64,000 nucleotides of DNA from F23-D06 sp045132055 (GTDB lineage: Bacteria > Bacteroidota > Bacteroidia > Bacteroidales > WCHB1-69), in assembly GCA_045132055.1 (NCBI GenBank), contig JBGURP010000033.1, positions 248,001 to 312,000 on the forward strand, in the 5' to 3' direction. Each line of letters starts with the position of its first letter. Positions within the stretch are counted from its first letter, which is position 1. Shown in pieces: positions 1 through 7,646 of the stretch. The position numbers were made by a program, and so were the translations under genes. The notes beneath the pieces were generated by a model. The model saw nothing but the letters and a program-made list of their open reading frames with translations, was not told the DNA's origin and made no database searches.

Positions 1-933
1 GAGCTGCTGAACATCTGGAAGACTCTCGGACCGGCTCCTGCCAAGCTGAATGACGAGATATGGAACCGCTTCAAATCCACGTTGGACAAATTCTTCACGC
101 AGAAGAAAGAATACTTCCAGCAGATTAAGGATACCCAGATGCAGAACTACAACCAGAAACTGAATCTGGCCATCCAGGCTGAAGGTATTGCTACCCGCAC
201 CGACTGGAAACAGGCTACTGCTGAGATGCTGAACCTGCAATCCGAATGGAAGACAATCGGCGCCACTCCGCGCAAGTATTCCGATCAGATCTGGAAACGT
301 TTCCGCGCTGCTTGTGACAAGTTTTTTGAGGCTAAATCTCACTATTTCAATAATATCCAAGAAGTGGAAGCTGAAAATCTGCAGAAGAAAGAGGAGTTGA
401 TCCAGAAGATTCTCACGCATGAGTTCAGCGACGACCGCAATGCCAACATGGAGGCATTGAAGGAGTATCAGAACGAGTGGATTGCTATCGGTTATGTTCC
501 TAAGAAAGACAAGGACAGAATCTATACCGAGTATCGTGAGGCTTTGAACAAGCGCTTCGCCGAGCTGAAGATCAGTGCCGAGGATATGCGTCACAATCGT
601 TTCAAATCCAAAATTGACAACATCTTGAGCAACCCGAATGCCGAGAAGATGATTGACAAGGAGAAGAACTTCCTGAAGAATAAGCTGACGCAATTGAAGG
701 AAGATATCAGCTTGTGGGAAAACAATCTCGGTTTCTTCTCCAACTCCAAGAATGCAGAGATCATCACGGCTGAGTTCCGCAAGAAGATTGATGCTGCCAA
801 GGAGGAAATCAAGGACTTGGAGTACAAAATCAAGATGATGAACAACCCGAAGCCTGCCCAAGAGGCTGAGACACCGGCCAGCGCACCCGAGAGTGCAGGC
901 GAACCTGCCTCCGAAGAGCCTCAGGAGGCATAA
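1..933 (+). CDS. DUF349 domain protein, 5' end outside window
   Basis: The frame is open from the first base to a TAA at 931-933, so the start lies upstream and 310 residues are visible. Helical DUF349 units repeat with the spacing W..iG..p......IWkRF......fF, for example around residues 8-32, 83-107 and 160-180 of the visible part. The C-terminal 70 residues turn into a Lys/Glu-rich coiled coil and a Pro/Ala/Glu tail. DUF349 proteins are common in Bacteroidota and Actinobacteria; their biochemical role is not established to my knowledge. The next gene starts on the last base of this stop codon (TAATG), so the two are probably co-translated. Confidence 0.85.
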   Translation, partial: ELLNIWKTLGPAPAKLNDEIWNRFKSTLDKFFTQKKEYFQQIKDTQMQNYNQKLNLAIQAEGIATRTDWKQATAEMLNLQSEWKTIGATPRKYSDQIWKRFRAACDKFFEAKSHYFNNIQEVEAENLQKKEELIQKILTHEFSDDRNANMEALKEYQNEWIAIGYVPKKDKDRIYTEYREALNKRFAELKISAEDMRHNRFKSKIDNILSNPNAEKMIDKEKNFLKNKLTQLKEDISLWENNLGFFSNSKNAEIITAEFRKKIDAAKEEIKDLEYKIKMMNNPKPAQEAETPASAPESAGEPASEEPQEA

Positions 934-1400
934 TGAGTATGAAATTTTTTAAGTGCTTTATAATTAGCATATTGTGTTTTCTTTCTTTGTCTGCGGTTGC
1001 ACAAACAGCCGCAGACAAAATTTTAGGTGTCTATTACATTTCGGACGACCAGTCGGATGAGGATTGCAAAATCAAGATTACCAAAAACTCCGCTGGACTG
1101 TACGAGGGGCAGATAATCTGGGTGAAGAATCCCACGTTCAAGGACGGCTCTCCGAAGCGTGACATCAAGAACCCAGACCCCAAGAAACGCAACACGCCAG
1201 GCGACAAAATCAAACTGCTATACCATTTTCGTTATGATTCCAAAGAGAACAGATGGGTGGATGGCGAGATTTACGACCCTGTGCACGGCAAGTATTACAA
1301 GAGCCGAATGTGGTTTGAGAAAGAGAACGTGTTGCGCGTGCGTGGCTACATTGGTGTGCCTGCTTTCGGGCGGACAATGACGTGGAAAAAAATAGGATAG
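933..1400 (+). CDS. DUF2147 family exported protein
   Basis: The protein has 155 residues with a signal peptide (charged start, hydrophobic residues 6-20, cleavage after AVAQ). The mature part fits DUF2147: an early ILGVYYISD segment, a central GQIIW stretch, and the terminal motif in which a short G-x-I-Y-DP element is followed by YYKSRMWFE and LRVRGYIG. Members are periplasmic or secreted beta-rich proteins of unknown function. The ATG at 933 overlaps the DUF349 stop and has AGGAGG at 923-928; an alternative ATG at 939 would only shorten the signal peptide by two residues. The end overlaps the region just upstream of the S4 gene start. Confidence 0.8.
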   Translation: MSMKFFKCFIISILCFLSLSAVAQTAADKILGVYYISDDQSDEDCKIKITKNSAGLYEGQIIWVKNPTFKDGSPKRDIKNPDPKKRNTPGDKIKLLYHFRYDSKENRWVDGEIYDPVHGKYYKSRMWFEKENVLRVRGYIGVPAFGRTMTWKKIG

Positions 1401-1402
1401 TT

Positions 1403-1789
1403 ATGGAGAAACTGGATGTGAGAATTGACAAATGGCTTTGGATGGTGCGCCTGTTCAAGACGCGTTCTATGGCTACGGAGGCCTGCAATGCAGGCAAGGT
1501 AAAGCTGGATGGTGTCAATGTAAAGCCCTCGCGCGAGGTGCGCACGGAAGAGATCTATGAGGTGCACATCGGCTCGCTCAACAAGACGGTGAAGGCGTTA
1601 GGCACGCCCAAGAGCAGGGTAGGAGCCCCATTGGTTCCGCAGTACATGGAAGACCTCACCCCGCAGGAGGAATACGACCGCATGAAAACCTTGAAAACAG
1701 CAGAGTACCGCCCGCACGGCCTCGGCCGCCCCACCAAGCGCGACCGCCGTCAGTTGGAGTACGTGAAGAGCCGCTACGCCGAGGAGTAG
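1403..1789 (+). CDS. hslR: S4-domain RNA-binding protein, Hsp15 type
   Basis: The 128-residue protein opens with the S4 signature (RIDKWLWMVRLFKTRS, then ACNAGKVKLDGVNVKPS) typical of Hsp15/HslR, which binds 50S subunits carrying stalled nascent chains. The tail is basic (RPTKRDRRQLEYVKSRY), as expected for RNA contact. I chose the ATG at 1403, which has GGATAG upstream, over a GTG at 1382 that would add seven unlikely residues. It follows the DUF2147 gene by two bases and ends the short plus-strand operon. A heptanucleotide array with stop triplets starts 11 bases behind its stop codon. Confidence 0.8.
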   Translation: MEKLDVRIDKWLWMVRLFKTRSMATEACNAGKVKLDGVNVKPSREVRTEEIYEVHIGSLNKTVKALGTPKSRVGAPLVPQYMEDLTPQEEYDRMKTLKTAEYRPHGLGRPTKRDRRQLEYVKSRYAEE

Positions 1790-1799
1790 GGGACAGGGT

Positions 1800-1834
1800 T
1801 CAGTGAACAGTTATCAGTGATCAGTGATAGTTGT
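1800..1834 (+). repeat. Heptanucleotide array behind the S4 gene
   Basis: Five 7-base units read TCAGTGA, ACAGTTA, TCAGTGA, TCAGTGA, TAGTTGT. Four carry a TGA or TAG at nearly the same offset, and because 7 is not a multiple of 3 these stops fall in different frames. Further TTAA-containing units at 8-base spacing follow up to 1874. Confidence 0.7.
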
Positions 1835-1879
1835 TCCTTTATATCTTCATTTCTTAACTTCTTAATTCCTTAACCAAGA

Positions 1880-1931
1880 TCGCAGCCCGTAGGGCTGCGG
1901 GGCTTGGTAGCGTTGGGCATGTGCGTGGATG
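1880..1931 (+). repeat. 52-bp direct repeat, copy 1
   Basis: This copy is identical over 52 bases to 2552-2603. It starts with a perfect hairpin (GCAGCCC, GTA, GGGCTGC) followed by a GGGGCTTGGTAG segment and TTGGGCATGTG. The two copies flank the toxin-antitoxin-like pair. The hairpin plus CTTGGTAG layout is also seen in the repeats at 3608 and 60232 (opposite strand). Confidence 0.85.
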
Positions 1932-1963
1932 GGGCAATGCATCGTAGCGTCCTCGTGACGCAA

Positions 1964-2293
1964 TTATATTGGCCTTCGAGCATCATCAGACATGTTCTGG
2001 GCATGTTCTGCATCGTGTATGATTGCCTGAATTTTGTTGTGAGTGAAAGCATAATGCCAATGAGTAATACTGGATGAAATATCAACCCATTTCTTTTCAT
2101 TCCATAATGATAAATGAGAAGGGATGATTACATGGCATCCATCTGGAATACCATTGTCAAGAGACAACATTTCATTCCTTATTCGTTTGAGAATAGTAAG
2201 CACTACCTCTCGTGAGAGGGTGATGTGACTGTTCAGAGCATTTTCATAGAATTTCTTAATGCGGAGAGACGCACGCTGTTTTATGATAGCCAT
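1964..2293 (-). CDS. Putative toxin-like small protein
   Basis: The protein has about 109 residues from an ATG at 2293; an in-frame ATG at 2317 would add eight Lys-rich residues. It starts with a basic helix (IIKQRASLRIKKFYENAL) and ends with WHYAFTHNKIQAIIHDAEHAQNM, resembling the compact helix-then-sheet build of ParE/RelE-like toxins. I cannot assign it to a named family. Its start overlaps the preceding small gene by 38 bases, as is common in toxin-antitoxin operons, and the pair is bracketed by 52-bp direct repeats. An alternative is a pair of conserved hypothetical proteins unrelated to toxins. Confidence 0.5.
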   Translation of the reverse strand: MAIIKQRASLRIKKFYENALNSHITLSREVVLTILKRIRNEMLSLDNGIPDGCHVIIPSHLSLWNEKKWVDISSSITHWHYAFTHNKIQAIIHDAEHAQNMSDDARRPI

Positions 2294-2441
2294 ACTTTGT
2301 TTTTTCTTTGGTTTCAAAATGGTCTTCCACCATCTCTTCCATCAAATCAAAGAAAGTGTTGACATCCATATCGGTGTCGATATCCTTCTCATTCAATTTG
2401 TCGAGATTGTTAAAGATCCATCTATTGTGTTTTGTAATCAT
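2256..2441 (-). CDS. Putative antitoxin-like small acidic protein
   Basis: The protein has 61 residues. Its middle is strongly acidic (KDIDTDMDVNTFFDLMEEMVEDHF), which suits an antitoxin that wraps the basic partner encoded just behind it. A Bacteroidota -7 box (TATCTTTG) lies 23 bases before the ATG, so this gene leads a two-gene operon. No DNA-binding fold is obvious and no family is recognised. The role as antitoxin is inferred from size, charge, order and overlap only. Confidence 0.5.
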   Translation of the reverse strand: MITKHNRWIFNNLDKLNEKDIDTDMDVNTFFDLMEEMVEDHFETKEKTKYGYHKTACVSPH

Positions 2442-2463
2442 AGCGATGATTGTTTAGGGTTTG

Positions 2464-2471
2464 CAAAGATA
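2464..2471 (-). promoter_or_regulatory. -7 promoter box of the small two-gene operon
   Basis: TATCTTTG on the minus strand matches the Bacteroidota TAnnTTTG box and lies 23 bases before the antitoxin-like ATG. Confidence 0.6.
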
Positions 2472-2551
2472 TAACATTTTCCTGACATGACGGAATCTCT
2501 CGAACAAAAAAATGAAAAGGTGCCAAATAGCGACTATTTCCACGTCGGCTT

Positions 2552-2603
2552 TCGCAGCCCGTAGGGCTGCGGGGCTTGGTAGCGTTGGGCATGTGCGTGG
2601 ATG
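2552..2603 (+). repeat. 52-bp direct repeat, copy 2
   Basis: This is the second identical copy of the repeat at 1880-1931, in the same orientation and 620 bases away. Sequence beyond base 2603 differs from that beyond 1931, so the identity ends sharply. Confidence 0.85.
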
Positions 2604-2647
2604 TTCGCACGCCGTATTAAAAATAAGAAAAAAGTAGTAACAAAAGA

Positions 2648-2669
2648 GGGACGTGCCATGGCACGTCCC
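2648..2669. terminator. Palindrome between convergent ends, likely nadA terminator
   Basis: A perfect 22-base inverted repeat (GGGACGTGCCA / TGGCACGTCCC) sits six bases behind the nadA stop codon. It belongs to the same palindrome family as 10977, 15291, 18901 and 60182. On the minus strand it is followed by TCTTTTGTT, which could serve as the U-rich tail. Confidence 0.6.
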
Positions 2670-2674
2670 TTCTT

Positions 2675-3589
2675 TTACGACATCTCCAACATCCGCTGTA
2701 TCGGCACCAGCGCCTTCTGGCGCAGTTCCTCGTCCATCAACAATTCGGGTTCTTCGTTGAGGAGGGTGTTGTAAATATTCTCCAAATTGTTTTTCTTCAT
2801 GTTCACGCAGTCGCGCTCGGGCTGGCCGGGGTAGAGCGTAAACAACACTTTGTCGGGGTTGCGTTTCTGCATCTCGTACAGGATGCCGCTTTCCGTCACC
2901 ACGATGAACTCCTTGGCTTCGCTCTCGCTGATGTAGTTGAGCATGGCGGCGGTGGATCCGATGAAATCCACCTTCTCCAGCATCTCGCGGCGGCACTCTG
3001 GGTGTGCCACCACCAATGCCTCAGGATGCTCGGCTTTCATCTTCTCTAACTGCTCCACTTCATAATGGTCGTGTACGCAGCACGCACCGTCCCATAACAG
3101 CATCTCGCGCCCCGTCATCCGGTTGATGTAGTCGCCCAAGTTGCCGTCGGGCACGAAGATGATTTTCTCGTCCTCGGGCAGTTGGTTGACCAACTTCAAC
3201 GCGTTGCCGGAAGTGACGATGAGGTCGGAGAGAGCCTTTACTGCGGCACTGCAGTTGACGTACGACAACACTTTATAGCCGGGGTGCTTGGCCTTGTACT
3301 CGGCCAGTTTCTCGGCTTTGCAGCTGTCGGCCAGCGAACAGCCCGCGCTCATGTCGGGCACCAGCACCTTCTTGGTGGGGTTCAGAATCTTGGCAGTCTC
3401 CGCCATGAAATGCACGCCCGCAAAGAGGATAATGTCCGCATCCGTCTCGGCAGCCTTGCGCGCCAGTCCCAAACTGTCGCCTACAAAGTCGGCCACCTCC
3501 TGCACCTCAGGCAATGTGTAATAATGCGCCAAAATAATGGCGTTTTTCTCTTTCTTTAAGGTCTCGATTTGCTGTTTCAAAATATCCAT
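2675..3589 (-). CDS. nadA: Quinolinate synthase NadA
   Basis: This enzyme condenses iminoaspartate and dihydroxyacetone phosphate to quinolinate, the precursor of NAD, using a [4Fe-4S] cluster. The 304 residues match the usual length. Visible hallmarks are AHYYTLPEVQEVADFVGDS near residue 20, SAGCSLADSC, YVNCSAAVKALSD, a CCVHDHY segment, AHPECRREM and the late PERDCVNMKKN. The three cluster ligands are most likely Cys in YVNC, HPEC and RDC. No nadB or nadC lies nearby, so the pathway is dispersed. A heptanucleotide and hairpin repeat precedes the start codon. Confidence 0.95.
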   Translation of the reverse strand: MDILKQQIETLKKEKNAIILAHYYTLPEVQEVADFVGDSLGLARKAAETDADIILFAGVHFMAETAKILNPTKKVLVPDMSAGCSLADSCKAEKLAEYKAKHPGYKVLSYVNCSAAVKALSDLIVTSGNALKLVNQLPEDEKIIFVPDGNLGDYINRMTGREMLLWDGACCVHDHYEVEQLEKMKAEHPEALVVAHPECRREMLEKVDFIGSTAAMLNYISESEAKEFIVVTESGILYEMQKRNPDKVLFTLYPGQPERDCVNMKKNNLENIYNTLLNEEPELLMDEELRQKALVPIQRMLEMS

Positions 3590-3607
3590 ATTATCTATAA
3601 TCTATAA

Positions 3608-3660
3608 TTTCTACCAAGCTCTTGCCCCTAACGGGGCTGCTCAAGGAAAACTGTTATCTC
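3608..3660 (-). repeat. Hairpin repeat of family B, copy 1
   Basis: On the minus strand the element reads AGTTTTCCTTGAGCAGC, then the hairpin GCCCCGTTAGGGGC, then AAGAGCTTGGTAGAAAT. A nearly identical copy with three or four changes lies at 60232-60280. Both copies are directly behind a heptanucleotide array at the 3' end of a minus-strand gene. Confidence 0.8.
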
Positions 3661-3681
3661 TAATCTCTAATCTCTAATCCC
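3654..3681 (-). repeat. Heptanucleotide array across the stop codon
   Basis: Three to four units of ATTAGAG (minus strand) span the last codons and the TAG stop of the SGNH-like gene. The array encodes its final Ile-Arg-Asp, then stops in successive frames. Confidence 0.7.
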
Positions 3682-4701
3682 CTCCACTACCATCTCGGCA
3701 ACAATCCGCCGTCCAGTCTGATTGTAGTGCTCCGTCGGGAATTCCCGCTCGAAGAAATCACGGTCGCGCACCATGTATTGGTTGTTTACAACAGTAACTC
3801 TCTTAGGCGCATAGCGGTTGACGATATACTGCGCGTTCTGCTTCATCAGGAACTCCAGGTCGGGGCCGGCCAGCGTCTTGATCTGGTCCATGTTGTCGGC
3901 CAAGATGTGGAACACCAGCTTCCAGCCACGTCGGTGGCAGAGCTTGACGATTCTGTCAAAGTCCTTGATCCTCGGGTTGTTGTCGTCCAGCTGGTAGGCG
4001 AAGTCCTTGATGTAGTGGCAGGTGAGCACGATGGTATCCATGGAAACCTTTTGCCCGTTGAACAGGTGATCTTGCGAGCCGATGGCGTGATCCCATTCCG
4101 AGGCATTGTGGTATGGGAAGTAGTAGGGCAGTTTCAAAGTTTGCTCCTCAAGCCCTTCCCTGACCAGTTTCTGACGCTCGTCCTCCGACCAATGTGCGTA
4201 AGCTTTGAATGCCAGCAGCATTCGTTTGTAGAGTGCCGGAGCCTTTTTCATGAAGATCTGCTCTTTCTGCAAAGGTTTCTCCAAATCCGAATAGATCCAC
4301 TCGCTGCTGAAAGAACGCAGGTTTACCGTCACGATGACTGTTTTGACCGGATTCTTGCGAGGAATATTGCGCAAAATATCATAGTAAACTCCCGCGTGGC
4401 ATGCATCTTTGGACAGTTTTCCAACTTTATGTCCCGGCATCATGTCGTCAATCATCTCGCTGATGGCCCGCTGGTCGGTGTCCGACGCACAGAACGAATG
4501 GTTGGAAGATTCTCCCAGATAGATGATGTCATCGTTCTCTTTCACCGGCTTCATGGAATACGGTATCAGCGTGCAGTTTTCATCACGGTCTTTGGGATAG
4601 AATGTGAAACGGTACACGATATCCAGCACCACCAGCACCGCTGCCAGCAGAAGGAACTTGCGTCCGAGTTGCAGGATAATATGTTTCGTCTCGTTGGTCA
4701 T
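3667..4701 (-). CDS. SGNH/DltD-like membrane-anchored protein, partner of MBOAT
   Basis: The 344-residue protein has one N-terminal membrane segment (residues 9-28) and a large extracytoplasmic part. It shows IIYLGESSNHSF near residue 60, where a Ser would be the nucleophile of an SGNH-type hydrolase/transferase, and a late EHYNQTGRR with the His expected in the catalytic DxxH position. That is the layout of DltD, AlgJ/AlgX and similar partners that finish O-acylation of a polymer after an MBOAT protein exports the acyl group. I chose the ATG at 4701, which overlaps the MBOAT stop (TGATG); a longer frame to 4812 is a shadow. Substrate unknown. Confidence 0.75.
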   Translation of the reverse strand: MTNETKHIILQLGRKFLLLAAVLVVLDIVYRFTFYPKDRDENCTLIPYSMKPVKENDDIIYLGESSNHSFCASDTDQRAISEMIDDMMPGHKVGKLSKDACHAGVYYDILRNIPRKNPVKTVIVTVNLRSFSSEWIYSDLEKPLQKEQIFMKKAPALYKRMLLAFKAYAHWSEDERQKLVREGLEEQTLKLPYYFPYHNASEWDHAIGSQDHLFNGQKVSMDTIVLTCHYIKDFAYQLDDNNPRIKDFDRIVKLCHRRGWKLVFHILADNMDQIKTLAGPDLEFLMKQNAQYIVNRYAPKRVTVVNNQYMVRDRDFFEREFPTEHYNQTGRRIVAEMVVEGIRD

Positions 4702-6122
4702 CAGAACTGGAAATAGATGAAGGGATATTGTTGAACGGAAGACAGGACTATGATGGAGAATATCATGACGGCGTAGATGCACCAGCGCACGTATATGTTG
4801 CGTTGGGCACACCAGCGGTCAAAGCGTTGCTGCCGGAGGATGAGGTCTATGCAGACGAATGCCGCCAGGGCAATCCAGGCGATAGGACTCACGTGCAGCT
4901 GGCTGGCGAGTGTGCCGTTGTGCACCCATGCAGAAAGCACGTCGCGCAGGTTGCCGAAGGAAGTGGCCCGGAACACACACCACAGTAGGGTCACGATTGC
5001 AAAAGTCTTGACGATATTGAGACCTTTAATGATGCGCTTCCCGGTTTTGTTTTGGATTCTGTCGAAGAAATGGATGTTGCGTAAACCTCTTTCCAGAATC
5101 AGGAGCACGCCGTAGGCGAAACCCCAGATCATGAAGGTCCAGTTGGCCCCGTGCCATATGCCGCACACGGTGAACACAATCAGGGTGTTGAGCATCCAGC
5201 GGGGAATGGCCACGCGGTTGCCGCCCAGCGGGATGTAGAGGTAGTCGCGGAACCAAGTGGACAGCGAAATGTGCCACCGGCGCCAGAATTCCTGTACGCT
5301 GCTGGCCTGATAGGGAGCCTTGAAATTGTCAATCAGCGTGAATCCCATGCAAAGGGCGCAACCCAAAGCGATGGTGGAGTAGCCGAAGAAGTCGCCGTAG
5401 ATTTGGAATGAGTAGAATATCATCCCAAGAGTAATGTCCAGGGAACTGAAATCCTGTGGGTTTTCATAGATTTTATCCACATGGACCCCTAAGTTGTCGG
5501 CCACCACCATTTTCAAGAACAAGCCAAACAGGATGAGCCTCAATCCATTGGCAATATTGTCGTATTGCAGCGTCTTCTCCTCATGCAGCTGGCGCAGCAG
5601 GTTCTGCGGTCGCTCAATGGGGCCGGTCACCAGCTGGGGATAGAACATCACATATAAAGAATAGTATCCGAAATGCCTTTCTGCTTTCTGGTTGCCACGA
5701 TAGACTTCTATCACGTAACTCAAACTTTGGAAAGTATGGAATGACAATCCGATAGGCAGTGCTATATGCAGTATTTGTTGAGGATGCGACCAGCCGAGAT
5801 GTTGGGCCAGGGCCACGAAATTGGCGCTGCAGAAGTTCAGGTATTTGAAGATGAAGAGCACCAGACAGGTGGAAATGATGCTGACGATGAGGCATTTCTT
5901 TTTTCTGGAAGGGTCGTCTTGCCACTCTTCGATAAGAATGCCTGCCGTGTAATCAATAGCGATGGTGACCAGAAGGATGAGGATGTATTTTGGGATGAAC
6001 CACATGTAGAAAAAGCAGCTCGCACCCAGCAACAGCAGCCATCGGAATCTGTTCGGAATCAGGTAGAACAGGATGGTTACTATCGGGAAGAAAATCAGAA
6101 ATTCAATGGAATTGAATAGCAT
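4701..6122 (-). CDS. MBOAT family O-acyltransferase, AlgI/DltB type
   Basis: The protein has 473 residues and roughly ten membrane segments. It begins FNSIEFLIFFPIVTILFYLI, typical of AlgI-like proteins, and carries the family signatures WRRWHISLSTWFRDYLYIPL (about residue 280) and GIWHGANWTFMIWG with the catalytic His (about residue 318). Proteins of this type move acyl groups across the inner membrane for acetylation of polysaccharides or teichoic-type polymers. It starts on the last base of the rseP stop (TAATG) and ends overlapping the SGNH-like gene (TGATG), so the three are translated as a unit. Confidence 0.92.
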   Translation of the reverse strand: MLFNSIEFLIFFPIVTILFYLIPNRFRWLLLLGASCFFYMWFIPKYILILLVTIAIDYTAGILIEEWQDDPSRKKKCLIVSIISTCLVLFIFKYLNFCSANFVALAQHLGWSHPQQILHIALPIGLSFHTFQSLSYVIEVYRGNQKAERHFGYYSLYVMFYPQLVTGPIERPQNLLRQLHEEKTLQYDNIANGLRLILFGLFLKMVVADNLGVHVDKIYENPQDFSSLDITLGMIFYSFQIYGDFFGYSTIALGCALCMGFTLIDNFKAPYQASSVQEFWRRWHISLSTWFRDYLYIPLGGNRVAIPRWMLNTLIVFTVCGIWHGANWTFMIWGFAYGVLLILERGLRNIHFFDRIQNKTGKRIIKGLNIVKTFAIVTLLWCVFRATSFGNLRDVLSAWVHNGTLASQLHVSPIAWIALAAFVCIDLILRQQRFDRWCAQRNIYVRWCIYAVMIFSIIVLSSVQQYPFIYFQF

Positions 6123-7513
6123 TACTTAAAGAAGAACCTTCTGAAATCGAGACCTAATGCGTAAACCATCAGGGCAATCAGCAAAGCAAAGCCGATGGTG
6201 TTGGCGATGCCGAGGAACTTGTCGCTCGGTTTTTTGCCGGTGATCATCTCAAAGAGGATGAACAGGAGATATCCGCCGTCCAGTCCGGGGATGGGGATGA
6301 TGTTCATAAAGGCGAGGATGATGCCCAGCAAGGCGGTCATGTTCCAGAAACGGTACCAATCCCACACCTTCGGGAAGATGCTGCCAATGGTCAGGAAGCT
6401 GCCTAACTGTGTGGCGCCTTCTTTGGTGAAGATGATCTTGAACTGTTTCACGTAGTCGCCCAATGTGCTGAATCCCATGACAATGCCTTTGGGAATGGAC
6501 TGGAAGAAGTTATAGTGCTCTTGTACGGTACCGAAGAACTGGTAGGGCTGTTTGGGAGCCACGCCTATGGCGCCGAGAGAGTCGAGGCGCACGGAGGCAT
6601 GGTAGAGGCTGTCGCCGCGATAGAAGGCGATGTCAAGTTCCTGGCTTTTGTTGTCGAGGAATGCTTTTTTGAAGTCGAAGAAGCTGAACAGGGTGGAGTC
6701 GTCCACGCCCACGAGGCTGTCGCCTTTCTGCAGGCCTGCCTGTGCGGCGGGTGTTTCTGCCAGCACGCTGTCGATGACAAATGGGAAACGGTAGTTGCAG
6801 AAGGGTTCGCCCTGTTTGCTGGCGCCCACCACCTTGCGGGCAAGTGTCTTGGGTATGTTCAGCACCACTTGCTGGCCATCGCGTTCCACGGTGACGGTCT
6901 TCACGTCTTCCAGCAGAATGTCGTTGGTGAAATCGCCCAACGTCTGCGGTTTGACGGTGTCAATGAACATGATTTTGTCGCCGTTCTGGAAACCTGCGTC
7001 CAGCATCTCTTGCGAGAATTCAAGACCATAGCGGGCGTTTTCGAGCGGGATGTACTCGCGGCCCCATGTGAAGCAGATGGCGATATAGATGATGAGGGCA
7101 GACAGGAAGTTCACCAGCACGCCGCCGGAGATGACCAGCAGGCGCTGCCAAGCCGGCTTGGCGCGGAATTCCCACTCATGGACCTCTTCACTCAAATCGG
7201 AGGCTTTGGTTTTCTCATCGACCATGCCGTTGATGGCGCAGTAGCCGCCCAACGGGAGCCAACCCAGTCCCCATTCGGTGCTCTCGGGATGGTCGTTCCA
7301 CTCCTTGGGAGGTCTGCCCGAGAAGAAACTGTAGTGCATCTTCCCGTCAAAACGTTTCATCCGGATGATGGAAAAACCGGGGTTGAAGAACATGTAGAAC
7401 TGATCCACACGGATCTTGAACAGCTTGGCAAATGCGAAATGTCCCAGTTCGTGTGTCATGATGAGGAAGGCCAGGCTGGCGACCAACCCCAGTATTTGTG
7501 TAGCAATGCCCAT
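6122..7513 (-). CDS. rseP: RseP-type site-2 zinc metalloprotease
   Basis: The 463-residue inner-membrane protease carries HELGH at residues 22-26 (zinc site) in the first membrane helix and the second motif FMNIIPIPGLDGG near residue 405, where Asp is the third ligand. A PDZ domain lies around residues 200-290 (FVIDSVLAETPAAQAGLQKGD). Family members cut anti-sigma factors or leftover signal peptides within the membrane. I chose ATG 7513; a TTG at 7519 adds two residues. No sigma/anti-sigma pair or lpxC/dxr context is nearby. Instead it leads an operon with an MBOAT and an SGNH-like gene. Confidence 0.93.
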   Translation of the reverse strand: MGIATQILGLVASLAFLIMTHELGHFAFAKLFKIRVDQFYMFFNPGFSIIRMKRFDGKMHYSFFSGRPPKEWNDHPESTEWGLGWLPLGGYCAINGMVDEKTKASDLSEEVHEWEFRAKPAWQRLLVISGGVLVNFLSALIIYIAICFTWGREYIPLENARYGLEFSQEMLDAGFQNGDKIMFIDTVKPQTLGDFTNDILLEDVKTVTVERDGQQVVLNIPKTLARKVVGASKQGEPFCNYRFPFVIDSVLAETPAAQAGLQKGDSLVGVDDSTLFSFFDFKKAFLDNKSQELDIAFYRGDSLYHASVRLDSLGAIGVAPKQPYQFFGTVQEHYNFFQSIPKGIVMGFSTLGDYVKQFKIIFTKEGATQLGSFLTIGSIFPKVWDWYRFWNMTALLGIILAFMNIIPIPGLDGGYLLFILFEMITGKKPSDKFLGIANTIGFALLIALMVYALGLDFRRFFFK

Positions 7514-7533
7514 AGTCAATTTTTTTTGAGCGG

Positions 7534-7541
7534 CAAAGATA
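7534..7541 (-). promoter_or_regulatory. -7 promoter box for rseP operon
   Basis: TATCTTTG on the minus strand, 20 bases before the rseP ATG, matches TAnnTTTG. It is divergent to the heptose kinase promoter at 7619. Confidence 0.6.
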
Positions 7542-7618
7542 CAAATTCTTCAGAAACAAAAAATCATGGTTTTATTTAATTCAATACTGAAAAGACAAGA
7601 AGCAGAGCTAAAAAATTG

Positions 7619-7626
7619 TATCTTTG
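7619..7626 (+). promoter_or_regulatory. -7 promoter box for heptose kinase gene
   Basis: TATCTTTGC on the plus strand lies 20 bases before the ATG at 7647. A clear -33 box is not seen. Confidence 0.6.
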
Positions 7627-7646
7627 CACTCTTAAAATTTTCTACT

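Noticed and set aside
1880..2603. Insertion sequence bounded by the 52-bp repeats
   Set aside because: The repeats are direct, not inverted, and neither gene between them resembles a transposase.
6515..7579. 354-codon plus-strand frame opposite rseP
   Set aside because: Shadow of rseP, which carries complete protease motifs; the frame also runs through the rseP promoter.
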